The notes beneath the pieces are model-generated. The model was not told the DNA's origin. It did not search any database and saw nothing but the letters and a program-made list of their open reading frames with translations. The position numbers and the translations under genes were made by a program. From assembly GCA_016296065.1 (NCBI GenBank), contig JAEDKA010000014.1, positions 8,204 to 72,203 of the forward strand: a DNA stretch of 64,000 bases, given 5' to 3'. This DNA comes from Kiritimatiellia bacterium. Its GTDB lineage: Bacteria > Verrucomicrobiota > Kiritimatiellia > RFP12 > UBA1067. Numbering within the stretch: position 1 is the first letter of the stretch; each line of letters begins with the position of its first letter. Positions 35,901 to 44,745 of this stretch are shown in pieces.

Positions 35901-38086
35901 TCGGTCGACGTCTGCACGCCGAAGAGCGCATTCTCCACCGACGGCTTCCATTCCGACGGCTCGTAGCTGCCGTACTCCCACACCGACGTGTCGTTGAGTC
36001 CCTCGGTGAACTCGAGCCTCCAGGTCGTACCGCCGCGGTAGTCCGTGAACGTGTTGTTGTGCTCGATGAGCTTCGTCATCGCATACGCGCCCTCCTCGCC
36101 GATCGAGATCATCACGCCGTTCGCCGCCGTCTCGGACTGGACGAACCTGCAGCCCGTGATCGTCACGATGCCGCCGTTCGGGCAGTTCAGGAGATAGCTG
36201 GAGCGTCCGTCGTGTCCGTCGTCGAAGACGCAGTTCTCGACCGTCGTCTTGTACGCGCGGCTCTTGAGGTTGTGTCCGATGCAGGCGTGGTCGGAGATGC
36301 AGTTGCGGAAGATGAGTTCCTTGATCGCGCCGATGTAGATGTTGTGCGTGTAGCCGCACTCGCCGAGGTTCCATTCGGGGTGGTTGCCGTTGTCCCGAAA
36401 GAGACATCCCTCAACGGTCATCGTCGCGTTCGGGAGCGCGCCGCAGAGTATGCCGTTCTGGCAGCCGGTGAACGAGCAGTTGCGGAAAGTCACGTCTCCG
36501 TCCGCCTCGTAGCGGATTCCCGCGCCGTTGCGTCCGGCGTCATCCGGAATGCGCGCGTTGCGGAACGTGATGCCCTCGACGGTCCAGCCCGTCGCAGTGA
36601 TGACCCAGATGCCCTTCCAGCCCGCGATGTGCGGATGCTCATTGTCGCCGTAGTACTGCGCGTTGAAGTTGATTGCGTCGAGAACGGTCTTGTCAATGCC
36701 CGCGCCGCGGATGGTGATGTCCGGCGTGTTCGGACAGTAGATCGTGTCGTCCGTCCAGACGCCCTCGTCTATGACGATCGTGTCGCCGGCCTGAGCCGCG
36801 TTGATCGCCTCGGAAGGCTTCTTGTACTCCTTGTCCGCACCAACGTAGAGAACGCGGCCGGAAGGCTCTTCGGAATCGTCGCCGGAAACGGCGGAATAGG
36901 AAAGCGAGTCAGCCGAGGCCATCGTCGCGTACTCGGCGCGCGCCCAGTCGGCGTTGTACGAGGCGAGGCGCAGACGCGCCTCGTCGAACGCGCCGTGGAA
37001 CGTGGAGTCGTTCTGGTCGGAGTCGTTGCCGAGGGCGATGTCGAGGTCTTCGCGCACCCACTGCGGAAGCGCCCAGTCCCTGTCGGACGGAAGGTCGCCC
37101 GAGGAGAGAAGCTCGCCGTTGCGGTAGACCCTGCGGTTGAATCCGTCGTAGACGATCGCGAGGTGATACCAGACGTCAGCTTGCTCTATTCCGTGCTGCA
37201 CCTCCACTGCGCTCTTCGTGGTGTTCGCCTCCCAGCGCCCGAAAACGAACAGATTCGCCGCCGCGTATCCGTTCATCTCCATGCCCCAGTCGTTGCCGTC
37301 GGTATCGTAGCCGGAGGAGCTGTTCTTCTTGTAGAAGAGATGGTCCCATCCCGCATCCGTCGTGTTGCGGCGGAACCACGCCGACGCGGTGAAGTGCGTA
37401 CCGTCATCCGGATGGAGCATGCCGGTTCCGCTGAACACCACGCCGGAGCCGGTTCCGTTGGCCAGATCGCCCGCGCCGACTTCGCGCTTGCCGTCGTTCT
37501 CCCTGTAGCCGCCGGCGCCGAGCGGATCTCCAGCGCCGCTAGGAAGACCCGTCGTCCACGCGGTCGCGGATTCGCATTTCGCGGTGAAGCCGTTGGCCGT
37601 GGAGTCAGCCGACGTTCCGCCGACTCCAACCTCGTCGAAATGCCACGCGCCCGCATAGGCGCGCCAGGCGTCCGTCGGATCGTTCGCCTCGCCCACTCCG
37701 TCGCGTCCGTAGCTGCAGGTGATGCGCGTATTGGGCGTGAGCGAAGGGACGCGCACCCAGACGAGCGACGTTCCCGCGGTGTTCCACGCCTGTATCTCGT
37801 AGGAGAGCTTCGTCCCGTTTTCGTCGGAGAAGAGAATGTCGAGACCCGAGGGGACCTTCTCGCCGGACCCGAGCGCGGCGTTCCGGAAGTCCCCGTAGCT
37901 GAATCCGTCTATGCCGGGCGAAAGCCGCACAAGCAGCGGGAAGTCCGCGAGGGCCGAGTTCGCCGAAAGGCCTAGCGCCGGCGCGGGGGTTATCGTGAAA
38001 TTCTTCGCATAGCCGTCGCCCGCCGCCGCGCAGCACGTGCTGCCGATCAGGAGAGCCGCCGCAAAGACCTTTACCGATTTTTTCAT
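32939..38086 (-). CDS. Giant secreted protein with DUF2341/LamG-like domains and two tandem beta-helix modules
   Basis: The 1715-aa product begins at ATG 38086 (AGGAG ribosome-binding site) with a signal peptide (MKKSVKVFAAALLIGSTCCA). A DUF2341-like domain (about 30-140) and a LamG/concanavalin-like domain (about 150-390) follow. Two pectate-lyase-like beta-helix modules then start at RVLYVGADKEYKKPSEAINA and RVLYVGANQKYKKPSEAINA, about 572 residues apart and very similar. Each ends with a galactose-binding-like beta-sandwich. No classical lyase catalytic pattern was identified. It is likely surface-exposed and glycan-binding. It has its own promoter with a different direct-repeat operator. 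Confidence 0.8.
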   Translation of the reverse strand: MKKSVKVFAAALLIGSTCCAAAGDGYAKNFTITPAPALGLSANSALADFPLLVRLSPGIDGFSYGDFRNAALGSGEKVPSGLDILFSDENGTKLSYEIQAWNTAGTSLVWVRVPSLTPNTRITCSYGRDGVGEANDPTDAWRAYAGAWHFDEVGVGGTSADSTANGFTAKCESATAWTTGLPSGAGDPLGAGGYRENDGKREVGAGDLANGTGSGVVFSGTGMLHPDDGTHFTASAWFRRNTTDAGWDHLFYKKNSSSGYDTDGNDWGMEMNGYAAANLFVFGRWEANTTKSAVEVQHGIEQADVWYHLAIVYDGFNRRVYRNGELLSSGDLPSDRDWALPQWVREDLDIALGNDSDQNDSTFHGAFDEARLRLASYNADWARAEYATMASADSLSYSAVSGDDSEEPSGRVLYVGADKEYKKPSEAINAAQAGDTIVIDEGVWTDDTIYCPNTPDITIRGAGIDKTVLDAINFNAQYYGDNEHPHIAGWKGIWVITATGWTVEGITFRNARIPDDAGRNGAGIRYEADGDVTFRNCSFTGCQNGILCGALPNATMTVEGCLFRDNGNHPEWNLGECGYTHNIYIGAIKELIFRNCISDHACIGHNLKSRAYKTTVENCVFDDGHDGRSSYLLNCPNGGIVTITGCRFVQSETAANGVMISIGEEGAYAMTKLIEHNNTFTDYRGGTTWRLEFTEGLNDTSVWEYGSYEPSEWKPSVENALFGVQTSTDSLSYFAGDRLANDVAALTDGNIPTTMTSADVVGLGDYSHLKFPLNGEKLKSLTIRSFWEDGTHDGMYVRNVRIQIGGKWVAIAGEDAPGVPTGDCGRNGYDDASGWTSAVKLGGSNSSGHLFLHLKPKTEEYIASNVTGIEVEFRIMDGYEPRGTGFAEIEADCVTGRKTSGTATFTDRGVTVVESGRSFLVAHPAEFTLDSDQEVLVERIGADGATISSATENWTAGEAKTVYVRAGERARVTLVNVEQHVARVLYVGANQKYKKPSEAINAAMDGDTIIIDEGVWTDDTIYCPDTPNITIRGAGIDKTILDASAFDARYYGDPERPHIAGWKGIWVVTAPGWTIEGITFRNARIPDDAGHNGAGLRYEADGDVTIRNCSFTGSQNGILCGAFPNATMTVEGCVFRGNGNHAEWGGMEGDTHNIYIGAIKELIFRDCISDHAWIGHNLKSRAHRTTVENCVFDDGHDGRSSYLLNCPNGGAVTITGCTFVQAETAANGVMIAIGEEGAYPRTSLTEHDNTFIDYRGGTVWRLDFPVGICDLDDLAWEYGSYDPATWVPSAENGLFGARTSTDNLSYFAGDTLANDVASLTDGFIPPAKTATDVVGLGDYSHIWFPLGGEKLKSLTIRSLWDDGKHDGMYVRSVQVQVNGAWRDIAGGDSGVPTGDCGRDGYDDASGWTSAVKMGGSNSSGHLFLRLAPKSAEYIAENVTGIHVEFRMMDGSDPRGTGFVEVEADCVTGRKTSGSVTYTDRGVSVVEEGRVFECTHTADFTLDSDMQVTVERFAAGGAQIASETKTFGAGTTVTAAVRAGERARVTLAKASVLTVECDSEELSAEAKDRIRALVAGRLGAGDRLQVTGPKGVVALSAWMGIAPSISDDSKGVALATYSMPTVSIVGFDPASGRMRIRIDPGKGNELAMPVDTKFIHVFGSENLTSKMGYVSSVDFDASQYLASGTKGELDATVALARRRFLKVVVESEARSEGETE
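33427..36858 (-). repeat. 1716-bp in-frame tandem duplication inside the giant gene
   Basis: The beta-helix module repeats with a period of 1716 bp (572 codons). The codons for V-L-Y-V-G-A at about 36858 recur at about 35142, and the flanking DNA stays closely similar over the whole unit. It is a recent internal duplication that could expand or collapse by recombination or during assembly. Confidence 0.75.
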
Positions 38087-38110
38087 ACAGTACTCCTTTC
38101 GATTGCCCAA

Positions 38111-38221
38111 ATTGTATCACAACGAAGCGACCACAACAGGGACATTTGCGCAACAATAAACGGGACATTTGCGCAAACGGTTTTTGCCGTCCCGCGCCCG
38201 TTCTTGACGGCGGAAATTATA
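38111..38221 (-). promoter_or_regulatory. Two -10 elements and paired TTGCGCAA-type operator
   Basis: Proximal -10 TGATACAAT (hexamer 38111-38116) lies 24 nt before ATG 38086. A second one, TGATATAAT (hexamer 38216-38221), lies further upstream. Between them GGGACATTTGCGCAA occurs twice (38139-38153 and 38162-38176), exactly 23 bp apart. A related single site, TTGCGCAAGTCCCC, stands before the regulator gene at 30474. Apart from these signals the 38087-38322 gap holds nothing else recognisable. Confidence 0.6.
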
Positions 38222-38322
38222 TCAAAGGAATTCTGAGCGCAACGGAAATTACGCGCAAAAGAAATCGGAAAAAATAGCCTATGGCGGAAACATCCAACAT
38301 CTACGCCGCCGGCAGCTCGCCG

Positions 38323-41300
38323 TTATTCCAGCGAGAGGCGGAAGAATCGGAATGTCCCGGTGGAGTCTCCTGTCGCGTCGATGACGGGGAACTTGCCGTC
38401 CGTGAGCGGCAGGTCGATTACGCTGGGCTCCGCGCCGAGCGACTCGTAGCGGTACAGCCTGAGCGAGCCCTTCACGCGGTTGCGCCAGTATTCGCCCAGA
38501 ACCTCCAGGTCTCCGCCGAGGCGCACGCTGCCGTCTTCGATGCGGATGTCGACGAACCTGAGCTCCGCCTCGGGGTCCACGAGCGTGTCCATTCCGACCA
38601 GGTACGCGGCCTTCACCGCGTCAGCCTCGCCGGAGAACTCCGAAATCGCCGCCTGCCCCGCCTCGGTCGCGCCGAGCGAGTCCATCCACAGCCGAATGCG
38701 TTCGTCGTCCGCTATCGCCGCGGAAACCGCTTTCTTGCCCTTCTTGGCGGACGGGGGAAGGAACGACGGCTTCCACTGGGTTTCCTCGGTCACGGTCTGC
38801 CCGAAATCCAGCGCGATTAAGTGCGCACCCGTACCGTCCGTCGCATTGTCGAACCAGTTCGCGTCGAAATGGAGCGTCTGCACCTCTCCACCCTCCGCAT
38901 CGTAGAGATGCATGTCGACGGCTCCGTTCGTGATCTTTTTATCCGGCCAGTATTCCGCCTTGCGGAGGACGAGGGATCCACCGGCGGGGATGGAAAGCCC
39001 TTCGCCGAACGTCAGGTCGAGGGAGGGAGTTGCACCCGTCTTCTCCGACGTAAGGCGCATTCCGGAAATATCGAGCGCGGCGGACGCGTTAATGTTCGTG
39101 AGGACGACGAACTCGGCGCCGTCTCCGCTCAGGTCTGCGGTCGAGCTCATCACCCCGGCGACGCGCACGCTTGCCGGGGGAACGGCTTCCCCCATGAGGG
39201 AGACCTCCTCCATGGCGCTCCACTCTCCGCTCGCGGAACGAAGACGCGCCTTGATCGTGATGCCCTTCGCAGGGACATGAATTCCGCCGTCGATGGCCGC
39301 GTCAACCTTATACTCGCAGTCAAGCGACATGTCGAACGCAGCGTCGCTGCTCGTGCCGTGGCACTGGTGAAGCTCGACGGCGATCGTGTTCTCGCCTTCG
39401 TGCAGCACGCCCGCAGGAACGGTGAACGAGAACGTGCGCACCTCGGGATCGACGTAGTTCGTTCCGGTCTCGTTGGAACCGGTGGAGTACGAGAGCGTAT
39501 ATCCGGCGCCTAAGTTCGCGCGACCGACCTCGGTTCCGTTGACGTACATCGCATAGCCGTCGTCGTACCAGTCGATGCCCGAAAGGACGACTTCACGCGA
39601 CGGGTCGACTTCCGCTGGCAGGGTGAACTTTCTGCGGAAATAGAACGTCATCACCTGGTTTCCGGACGACTGGTGGTTCTCGTACTGGGATAGCGTCGTA
39701 TTGAAGTCATGAACATCCTTTTTTTCGAATCCGAGCGGAGCGGCTCCAACTCCCCAGGCGTTCGAGTCGCCGGAGAGATTCGCGGAATCGTATGCCTCGT
39801 CCTTCCACGTCCTGCCGGAAGCGTCGTCGCCCGGCTGACGGCCCCAGTCGTACCACTGCCACTGCGCGCCGCGGGCGAAGATCGCCACCTTCTTGTCGGG
39901 GTTCTCAACCGCGCCCGTGAACAGCTTCGCCTCTGGATTGACCGCGCCGCCTTCGAGGCGCGGATCCGACCCGTCAGTCGTGTAGTATATGTCCCCCGCG
40001 GAAGCGCATGTCAAGAACGCACTCGCCACCGTATCGGCCGATCCGTCCGTGAGCTCGGTGCCGTACGCGTCCACCGCCTTCGGCGCGTCGACCGAGGGAT
40101 ACCAGCCGAGATTGCGGTAACCCTGGATGAGATAGGGCGTACGGTTACGGATGAAGTTTATGCGCCCGACGCAGCCGTTGTTCATCCAGGTGGCATAGGT
40201 CTGGTTGTTTCGTCCCCAACGCGCCGCCTCGCACACAACCGCGTCGTCGATCTCCGCCATGCGCGAACGGAAGCGCGCCTCGGCGACAGGTGCGGTCATA
40301 GCGCCCCCAGTCTTGATGCAGTGCCTGTATACCTGGTCGGCGTACTTCATCTTGTACTCATCGTTGAACATCAGCTCGTAGTGGAGCTCTGCAGGATTGA
40401 AGTTGCCTTCGGCTGTGCTGTGATTCGCGCCTCGCGTGCCCCACTTGAAGCACTCGTCCATGTTTTGCACTCCCCCGCCCATGCCGAGCGAATGCTCCGC
40501 GTCGTGTCGGTTCCAGATGAAACCATCGCGCTTCCCGATGCCATCAAAGCGGTTTCTGAACGCCGCGAGGTTGTTTGCCATTCCCCCGGTGTTCGCAGGC
40601 GCATCGGCATCGGCGGCGAAATGCGTGGAGATCATGTAGACCATCAGATTGGTCTCATTGAGGTATGTCGGATAGCTCGGATTTCGCGTTCCGTCGGCGT
40701 TGAGTCCGCGTACGCGGTTGTAGTTCGCGGCATGGGTTCCCGAATACCCCTCGTTCACCGTGATGTTCCACAGATTGTGCCAGGACGCCGAATCGCCCTC
40801 GACGGTACCAGTGTTGTATCCAGGCTGCGAAGTGCGCACCACGTCATATTCGGAGGAGTCGCCCTTGTTGTAGCTTTCCGCGTAGTGTTGGTCGACGCGC
40901 TCCTCCGTCTGGAACACCCCCCAGTATACGCCGTTGATAAAAAGGTTGTAGTAGCGGCTGCGGTTGTACGGCTCGCCCATGGCTCCCTGCGAGTCACGCG
41001 AGAAGCACTCCTCGATGAACGTGAACTCGTTGACGTTTCCGTTCGCCCACGAGTAGTTCTGGGCAGTCCTGAGGTCGATCTTCTTGAAGGAGTCCGTGCC
41101 CTCGTCGCCGAAGAGCGGGAACTCGAGCTTGCTCATTCCGTATTCGCCGCGGAAGAAGAGCCTCAGCGAATGCTTTGGAAAATCACTCCCGCGACTGTAC
41201 GCGCCGCGTATGCGGATTCCCGCCGGCGCCGAGAACTCGTTCGCCGCGCCGTTCACGGGGTCTATCTGCTCGACCATCGTCTGACGTTCCCAGGCCTTTC

Positions 41301-44118
41301 CGTCGTTGCCGGCGTTGACGTATATGCCGTGGCCGGACGAGAACAGGCTCTCTGGGTCGATCACGAGCGAAATGGTCTGGATCGTGTTTGTGAAGCCGCG
41401 CAGAAGCTTCGCCTGCGTCTCAGCGTCGCCCTCGACGATGTCGCGGCGCATTCCGTACACCATCTTCTGATTGTTCGCCGCGCGGTCGCCGGGGAAGCTG
41501 TCCGGAACAACGCCAGGCTGCGCGGCGAGGATGTCGGAGAGGTACAGGTAGGAGGCGGAGGAGTCCACCTGCAGGATCGAGTCCGGATCCGGCACCGCCG
41601 CGCGGACGACGGTGGTGGAGGATATCTCGATCGGACCCGTATAGCGCGTCGAAGCGCTCGAGGGGGATGTTCCGTCGGTCGTGTAGTATATCGACGCCTG
41701 GCTGTCGTCCGGACACGAAAGGGACAGGAGGAACGGCTCGGTCTTGTATCCGTGCGGCTCACTGAACTCCACCTTCGGCGTGAGCCCCGCCCTTCCGGGC
41801 GTGTCGTTCGCCGCGCGCGGCGTAGGAGTCTGGAAGTAGAGCAGCTCCTCCTCAGCCTTGTCCACGACAATCTCGGGCGAGAGGAAGAACTCGGTGTCGG
41901 CGATGTCGTTGTTGTATCCTGTAACCTCGAGAGTGTTCTCGCCGGAACGCAGCATGGAGTTGGGAATCGCAAAATAGGAATAGTCCAGCGCCTGCGCGGC
42001 GTTGCGCGCGCCGCTCGCTGGGACGGACGCGAATTCGGCGCCGTTGAGCCTTGCCGAGAATCCATCCGCATAGCGTATGCGCAGGCGATAGACGTCGCCC
42101 TCCGCCGGACCGTCTTCAAGATCGAAGTTCGCGCGCCAGTCGAGCGACGCGGACTTGCCGACCATCTCGGACGAGACGTCCTGCGCCACCTGCGAGCCGA
42201 GCGCGCCGGCGTGGATGAGTCCGGAAGCCGCCGATCCCACGAGATGGAAATCTCCGGTGCTGAATTCCTTCGCGCCTTCGGCCGCGCTGAAGTCGAGCGA
42301 CGCGCCGCCTCCGCTCTCGAAGTACACCAGCTTGACGTCGTACACCCCGGCCTCGGGCAGATTGAACGTTCCGGTGCTCACGCTGTAGCCCCTGCCGCCG
42401 CGGTATTCAAACGAAAAGGTCTCGCCAAGTCGGGACACGCTGCACACGAAACCGTCGTCCGAGCCGACGGCAAAAGTCCACTGCCCCGCGCGCGGCACAT
42501 AGACCGCGCCAGTCACGACCACCACGAAGTTGTCGCCGCTTACGCCCGGGAACGCATAGTACGGCGCGAAATTCGACTGGTTGTCGGAGTCCTGGTACGC
42601 GATTGTCTCCGCGTCGACAGTCTTGGGATATCCGCTCTTCCACTTGGAGCTGTCGCGAAGGTATGCCTCGGCGTCGTCCATTGTCGACACGTTCGCGTTC
42701 ATCGCGTACGTGGTCACCTTGAACATGCCCTGCTGCGCGGACATTCCGACCGGACCAGCCACGCTCTTCCACGAACCGCCCCCGACGCGGTATTCCGCGC
42801 TCCCGTTGGCGGAAAGCACTGTCTTTGTGCGCCGTCCGTAGCCGAACGACACGTCGTCGAGCTGCTGCCCGAACGCAAACTGCGAGACCACCGTCCCCTC
42901 GGGCGTAGCAAGCGCTATCGATTCACCGCCCGAGGAAAGGCCTATAGGCGCGTGCGCCTCGCCGAGCAGCCACGTGCAGCCCTCCGTCGAGTCAAGCCAG
43001 ACGACGAGATAGCCGTTCGCCGGAACAATCGCCTGTCCCTCTATCGGCTTCCACTTCGAAATCTTCTTCGTCGGGTCGTCCGTCATCAGCCATCCCGAGA
43101 CGTCGATGTCCGTCGACGTCAGGTTGCGCAGCTCCGCCCAGTCGAGCCCGGAGGCGCCGGAAAGCGTATTGAGGACGGTCTCGTTGGACGCCATGATCTC
43201 GTTGATCCTTATTGTCTCGGACGCGACAAGCGCCTGCGGACGCCCCTCGGACGGAATCGCCATTTCGGAGCCCTCCGCGATGAACCCCATGGAGCGGGAA
43301 GTGAGGACATACCCCGACTCCGGCGCAAAAGCGACGACAACGCGCGAAAGCGCATCGACGACATATGCTCCGGACTCATCCGGCTCGACTTCGACTCCTC
43401 CGACGGAAACCGACGCCACGCGCATACCGAACATCTCGGGCACCGTGATCGCCGTCTTCCCGCCCGCGTCTGCCACCGTCGCGGAGAGCGAGGCGATTTC
43501 GCCGACGCCCGCATAGGCGACGGCCGAGATGCGTCCGTCTCCCGTCGGCGCGGACTTGATCCACTCCGAGCCGCCCAGTTTCAGCACCTGTCCGTCGACC
43601 GCATAGCGCACCCACAGCGCCCCGGCGTCGTAGGCAAAGGAGATGGCAAGCTCGACATCCTCGCCGGGCCTGGGGGTAGCACCCTCGAGCCGCGCCCAGT
43701 GGTTGGTCCCGCCGACGGTATCCGCCGCAAGGCCATAGTAGTACGCAACGCCTTCCTCCTCGACGACGGTGAGCGCCGCCTTGTCCTCGCCGGAGAACGC
43801 CGCCGGGACGTCGGAGGAGGAGAAGCGGACCGATGTCGCTACGACGGGATTCGACTGTTCGACGGATTTCGCCACGGCAGGCGTGAACACCAGCACATCC
43901 TCTCCGTCCTGGGAGAACTCGATGCGCGCCGCAGGCGCGGAGCCCTTGATGTAGGCCGACGCCGTGCCGGACCACGTCCCCGCGCCGCGCACGACTACGT
44001 CGGATCCGTCGGAAGGCCACTGCCCGTAGCCGGATATCCCCGCGTCGAACCACTCGGCCGCGAAGGCGTTAGACAGCGCGGCGACAGCAGCGCACATAAT
44101 TTTCAGCTTTTTGTGCAT
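38323..44118 (-). CDS. Giant secreted CotH-kinase protein with LTD, PA14 and chitobiase-type domains
   Basis: The 1931-aa form starts at ATG 44118 with a signal peptide (MHKKLKIMCAAVAALSNAFA). Rough domain order is: concanavalin-like (about 30-240), lamin-tail domain (about 310-420, RINEIMASNETV), PA14-like (about 500-610, FAVGSDDGFVCSVSR), and chitobiase/FN3-like (about 820-880, SIYYTTDGTSPSSAS). A CotH-type kinase domain follows (about 920-1330, RIRGAYSRGSDFPKHSLRL, NLFINGVYWGVFQTEERVDQ). Then come a second chitobiase-like repeat (about 1420, DIYYTTDGSDPRLEG) and a C-terminal lamin-tail-like domain (about 1640-1740). CotH proteins are protein kinases in Bacillus spores; an extracellular kinase role here is inference. 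Confidence 0.82.
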   Translation of the reverse strand: MHKKLKIMCAAVAALSNAFAAEWFDAGISGYGQWPSDGSDVVVRGAGTWSGTASAYIKGSAPAARIEFSQDGEDVLVFTPAVAKSVEQSNPVVATSVRFSSSDVPAAFSGEDKAALTVVEEEGVAYYYGLAADTVGGTNHWARLEGATPRPGEDVELAISFAYDAGALWVRYAVDGQVLKLGGSEWIKSAPTGDGRISAVAYAGVGEIASLSATVADAGGKTAITVPEMFGMRVASVSVGGVEVEPDESGAYVVDALSRVVVAFAPESGYVLTSRSMGFIAEGSEMAIPSEGRPQALVASETIRINEIMASNETVLNTLSGASGLDWAELRNLTSTDIDVSGWLMTDDPTKKISKWKPIEGQAIVPANGYLVVWLDSTEGCTWLLGEAHAPIGLSSGGESIALATPEGTVVSQFAFGQQLDDVSFGYGRRTKTVLSANGSAEYRVGGGSWKSVAGPVGMSAQQGMFKVTTYAMNANVSTMDDAEAYLRDSSKWKSGYPKTVDAETIAYQDSDNQSNFAPYYAFPGVSGDNFVVVVTGAVYVPRAGQWTFAVGSDDGFVCSVSRLGETFSFEYRGGRGYSVSTGTFNLPEAGVYDVKLVYFESGGGASLDFSAAEGAKEFSTGDFHLVGSAASGLIHAGALGSQVAQDVSSEMVGKSASLDWRANFDLEDGPAEGDVYRLRIRYADGFSARLNGAEFASVPASGARNAAQALDYSYFAIPNSMLRSGENTLEVTGYNNDIADTEFFLSPEIVVDKAEEELLYFQTPTPRAANDTPGRAGLTPKVEFSEPHGYKTEPFLLSLSCPDDSQASIYYTTDGTSPSSASTRYTGPIEISSTTVVRAAVPDPDSILQVDSSASYLYLSDILAAQPGVVPDSFPGDRAANNQKMVYGMRRDIVEGDAETQAKLLRGFTNTIQTISLVIDPESLFSSGHGIYVNAGNDGKAWERQTMVEQIDPVNGAANEFSAPAGIRIRGAYSRGSDFPKHSLRLFFRGEYGMSKLEFPLFGDEGTDSFKKIDLRTAQNYSWANGNVNEFTFIEECFSRDSQGAMGEPYNRSRYYNLFINGVYWGVFQTEERVDQHYAESYNKGDSSEYDVVRTSQPGYNTGTVEGDSASWHNLWNITVNEGYSGTHAANYNRVRGLNADGTRNPSYPTYLNETNLMVYMISTHFAADADAPANTGGMANNLAAFRNRFDGIGKRDGFIWNRHDAEHSLGMGGGVQNMDECFKWGTRGANHSTAEGNFNPAELHYELMFNDEYKMKYADQVYRHCIKTGGAMTAPVAEARFRSRMAEIDDAVVCEAARWGRNNQTYATWMNNGCVGRINFIRNRTPYLIQGYRNLGWYPSVDAPKAVDAYGTELTDGSADTVASAFLTCASAGDIYYTTDGSDPRLEGGAVNPEAKLFTGAVENPDKKVAIFARGAQWQWYDWGRQPGDDASGRTWKDEAYDSANLSGDSNAWGVGAAPLGFEKKDVHDFNTTLSQYENHQSSGNQVMTFYFRRKFTLPAEVDPSREVVLSGIDWYDDGYAMYVNGTEVGRANLGAGYTLSYSTGSNETGTNYVDPEVRTFSFTVPAGVLHEGENTIAVELHQCHGTSSDAAFDMSLDCEYKVDAAIDGGIHVPAKGITIKARLRSASGEWSAMEEVSLMGEAVPPASVRVAGVMSSTADLSGDGAEFVVLTNINASAALDISGMRLTSEKTGATPSLDLTFGEGLSIPAGGSLVLRKAEYWPDKKITNGAVDMHLYDAEGGEVQTLHFDANWFDNATDGTGAHLIALDFGQTVTEETQWKPSFLPPSAKKGKKAVSAAIADDERIRLWMDSLGATEAGQAAISEFSGEADAVKAAYLVGMDTLVDPEAELRFVDIRIEDGSVRLGGDLEVLGEYWRNRVKGSLRLYRYESLGAEPSVIDLPLTDGKFPVIDATGDSTGTFRFFRLSLE

Positions 44119-44165
44119 GGCACACCTTCCCACTTAAGCATGGTCCCCTTCCTGCAAGTCTCGAT

Positions 44166-44171
44166 ATTATC
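44166..44171 (-). promoter_or_regulatory. -10 element of the CotH gene
   Basis: The minus strand reads AAAAATGCGATAAT, 47 nt before ATG 44118. It keeps the TGn extension but has GATAAT as hexamer. Confidence 0.4.
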
Positions 44172-44259
44172 GCATTTTTCGTCGTCACTGTCCACAGTGA
44201 ATGCGGAAAATGTTGCACAAGGCCCCAACCCCGGCGGGGCCCTATGACCTCGCCCCCAT

Positions 44260-44344
44260 GGAGACGCGGCTTCCAGCCGCGTCAAAGTCGCCTCTGAATT
44301 CGCGATCTGATCGCCCACCTGACGCGGCTGGAAGCCGCGTCTCC
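44260..44344. repeat. Perfect 25-bp inverted repeat
   Basis: Positions 44260-44284 and 44320-44344 are exact reverse complements, separated by 35 bp. Each arm itself contains the palindrome GACGCGGCTTCCAGCCGCGTC-like core, so alternative hairpins are possible. A GC hairpin GGCCCC/GGGGCC lies beside it at 44221-44241. This is the main content of the 324-bp gap between the CotH gene and the DUF4160 pair. Confidence 0.65.
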
Positions 44345-44442
44345 AACCAATTCCTCGCATCGACTAACGACTAACAACTCCCTCACTCCTCCACTCACCC
44401 ACTCCCAACTTTTGACATGCATACGCCTATCATCTGTAAATA

Positions 44443-44745
44443 TCAGCAGAAATACTTTCGCTCACCGAAATGCTCATCCCATTTCGACAATACTTCATCC
44501 ACCCGTGCCTCGATTATTCGTTCTATGTTCGCAAGAATACGGCGATTGATGCCGGAATTATTATTAGCCAACAGGCATTTGCCGGATGCTGTTATCCATA
44601 TCTTCGTCGCATTGGCGGACGGCGCTCCTTGCGAAACATGGACATGCACCGGCTCCAAAGGGCGATTCTCGTTGGACCAGAAATAAACCCAATACGAACC
44701 AGCCTTAAAAACCTGAGGCATTCTCAAACCCTCCGGTGTCTGCAA
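44443..44745 (-). CDS. DUF4160-family small protein
   Basis: This 100-aa protein has the DUF4160 signature: an aromatic YWVYFWSNENRPLEPVHVHV stretch near residue 16, then KIWITASGKCLLANNNSGIN and a C-terminal helix ending in WDEHFGE. Proteins of this family are small and usually paired with a second small gene in accessory regions; a toxin-antitoxin-like role has been suggested for such pairs but is not settled. It overlaps the end of its upstream partner by 41 bp, and both share one promoter. Confidence 0.75.
   Translation of the reverse strand: MQTPEGLRMPQVFKAGSYWVYFWSNENRPLEPVHVHVSQGAPSANATKIWITASGKCLLANNNSGINRRILANIERIIEARVDEVLSKWDEHFGERKYFC

Noticed and set aside
33761..37975. Very long open frame on the plus strand opposite the giant beta-helix gene
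   Set aside because: It is an antisense shadow of a high-GC gene: Arg/Val/Asp-rich, no ribosome-binding site, no recognisable domain, and the minus frame has clear domains and a signal peptide.
44213..44226. TTGCACAAGGCCCC upstream of the CotH gene as a further TTGCGCAA-type operator
   Set aside because: Only a single imperfect site with no 23-bp partner; too weak to claim.
39709..44247. 1512-codon open frame on the plus strand opposite the CotH gene
   Set aside because: Same kind of antisense shadow; composition is unlike a protein and it runs past the minus-strand gene's promoter.
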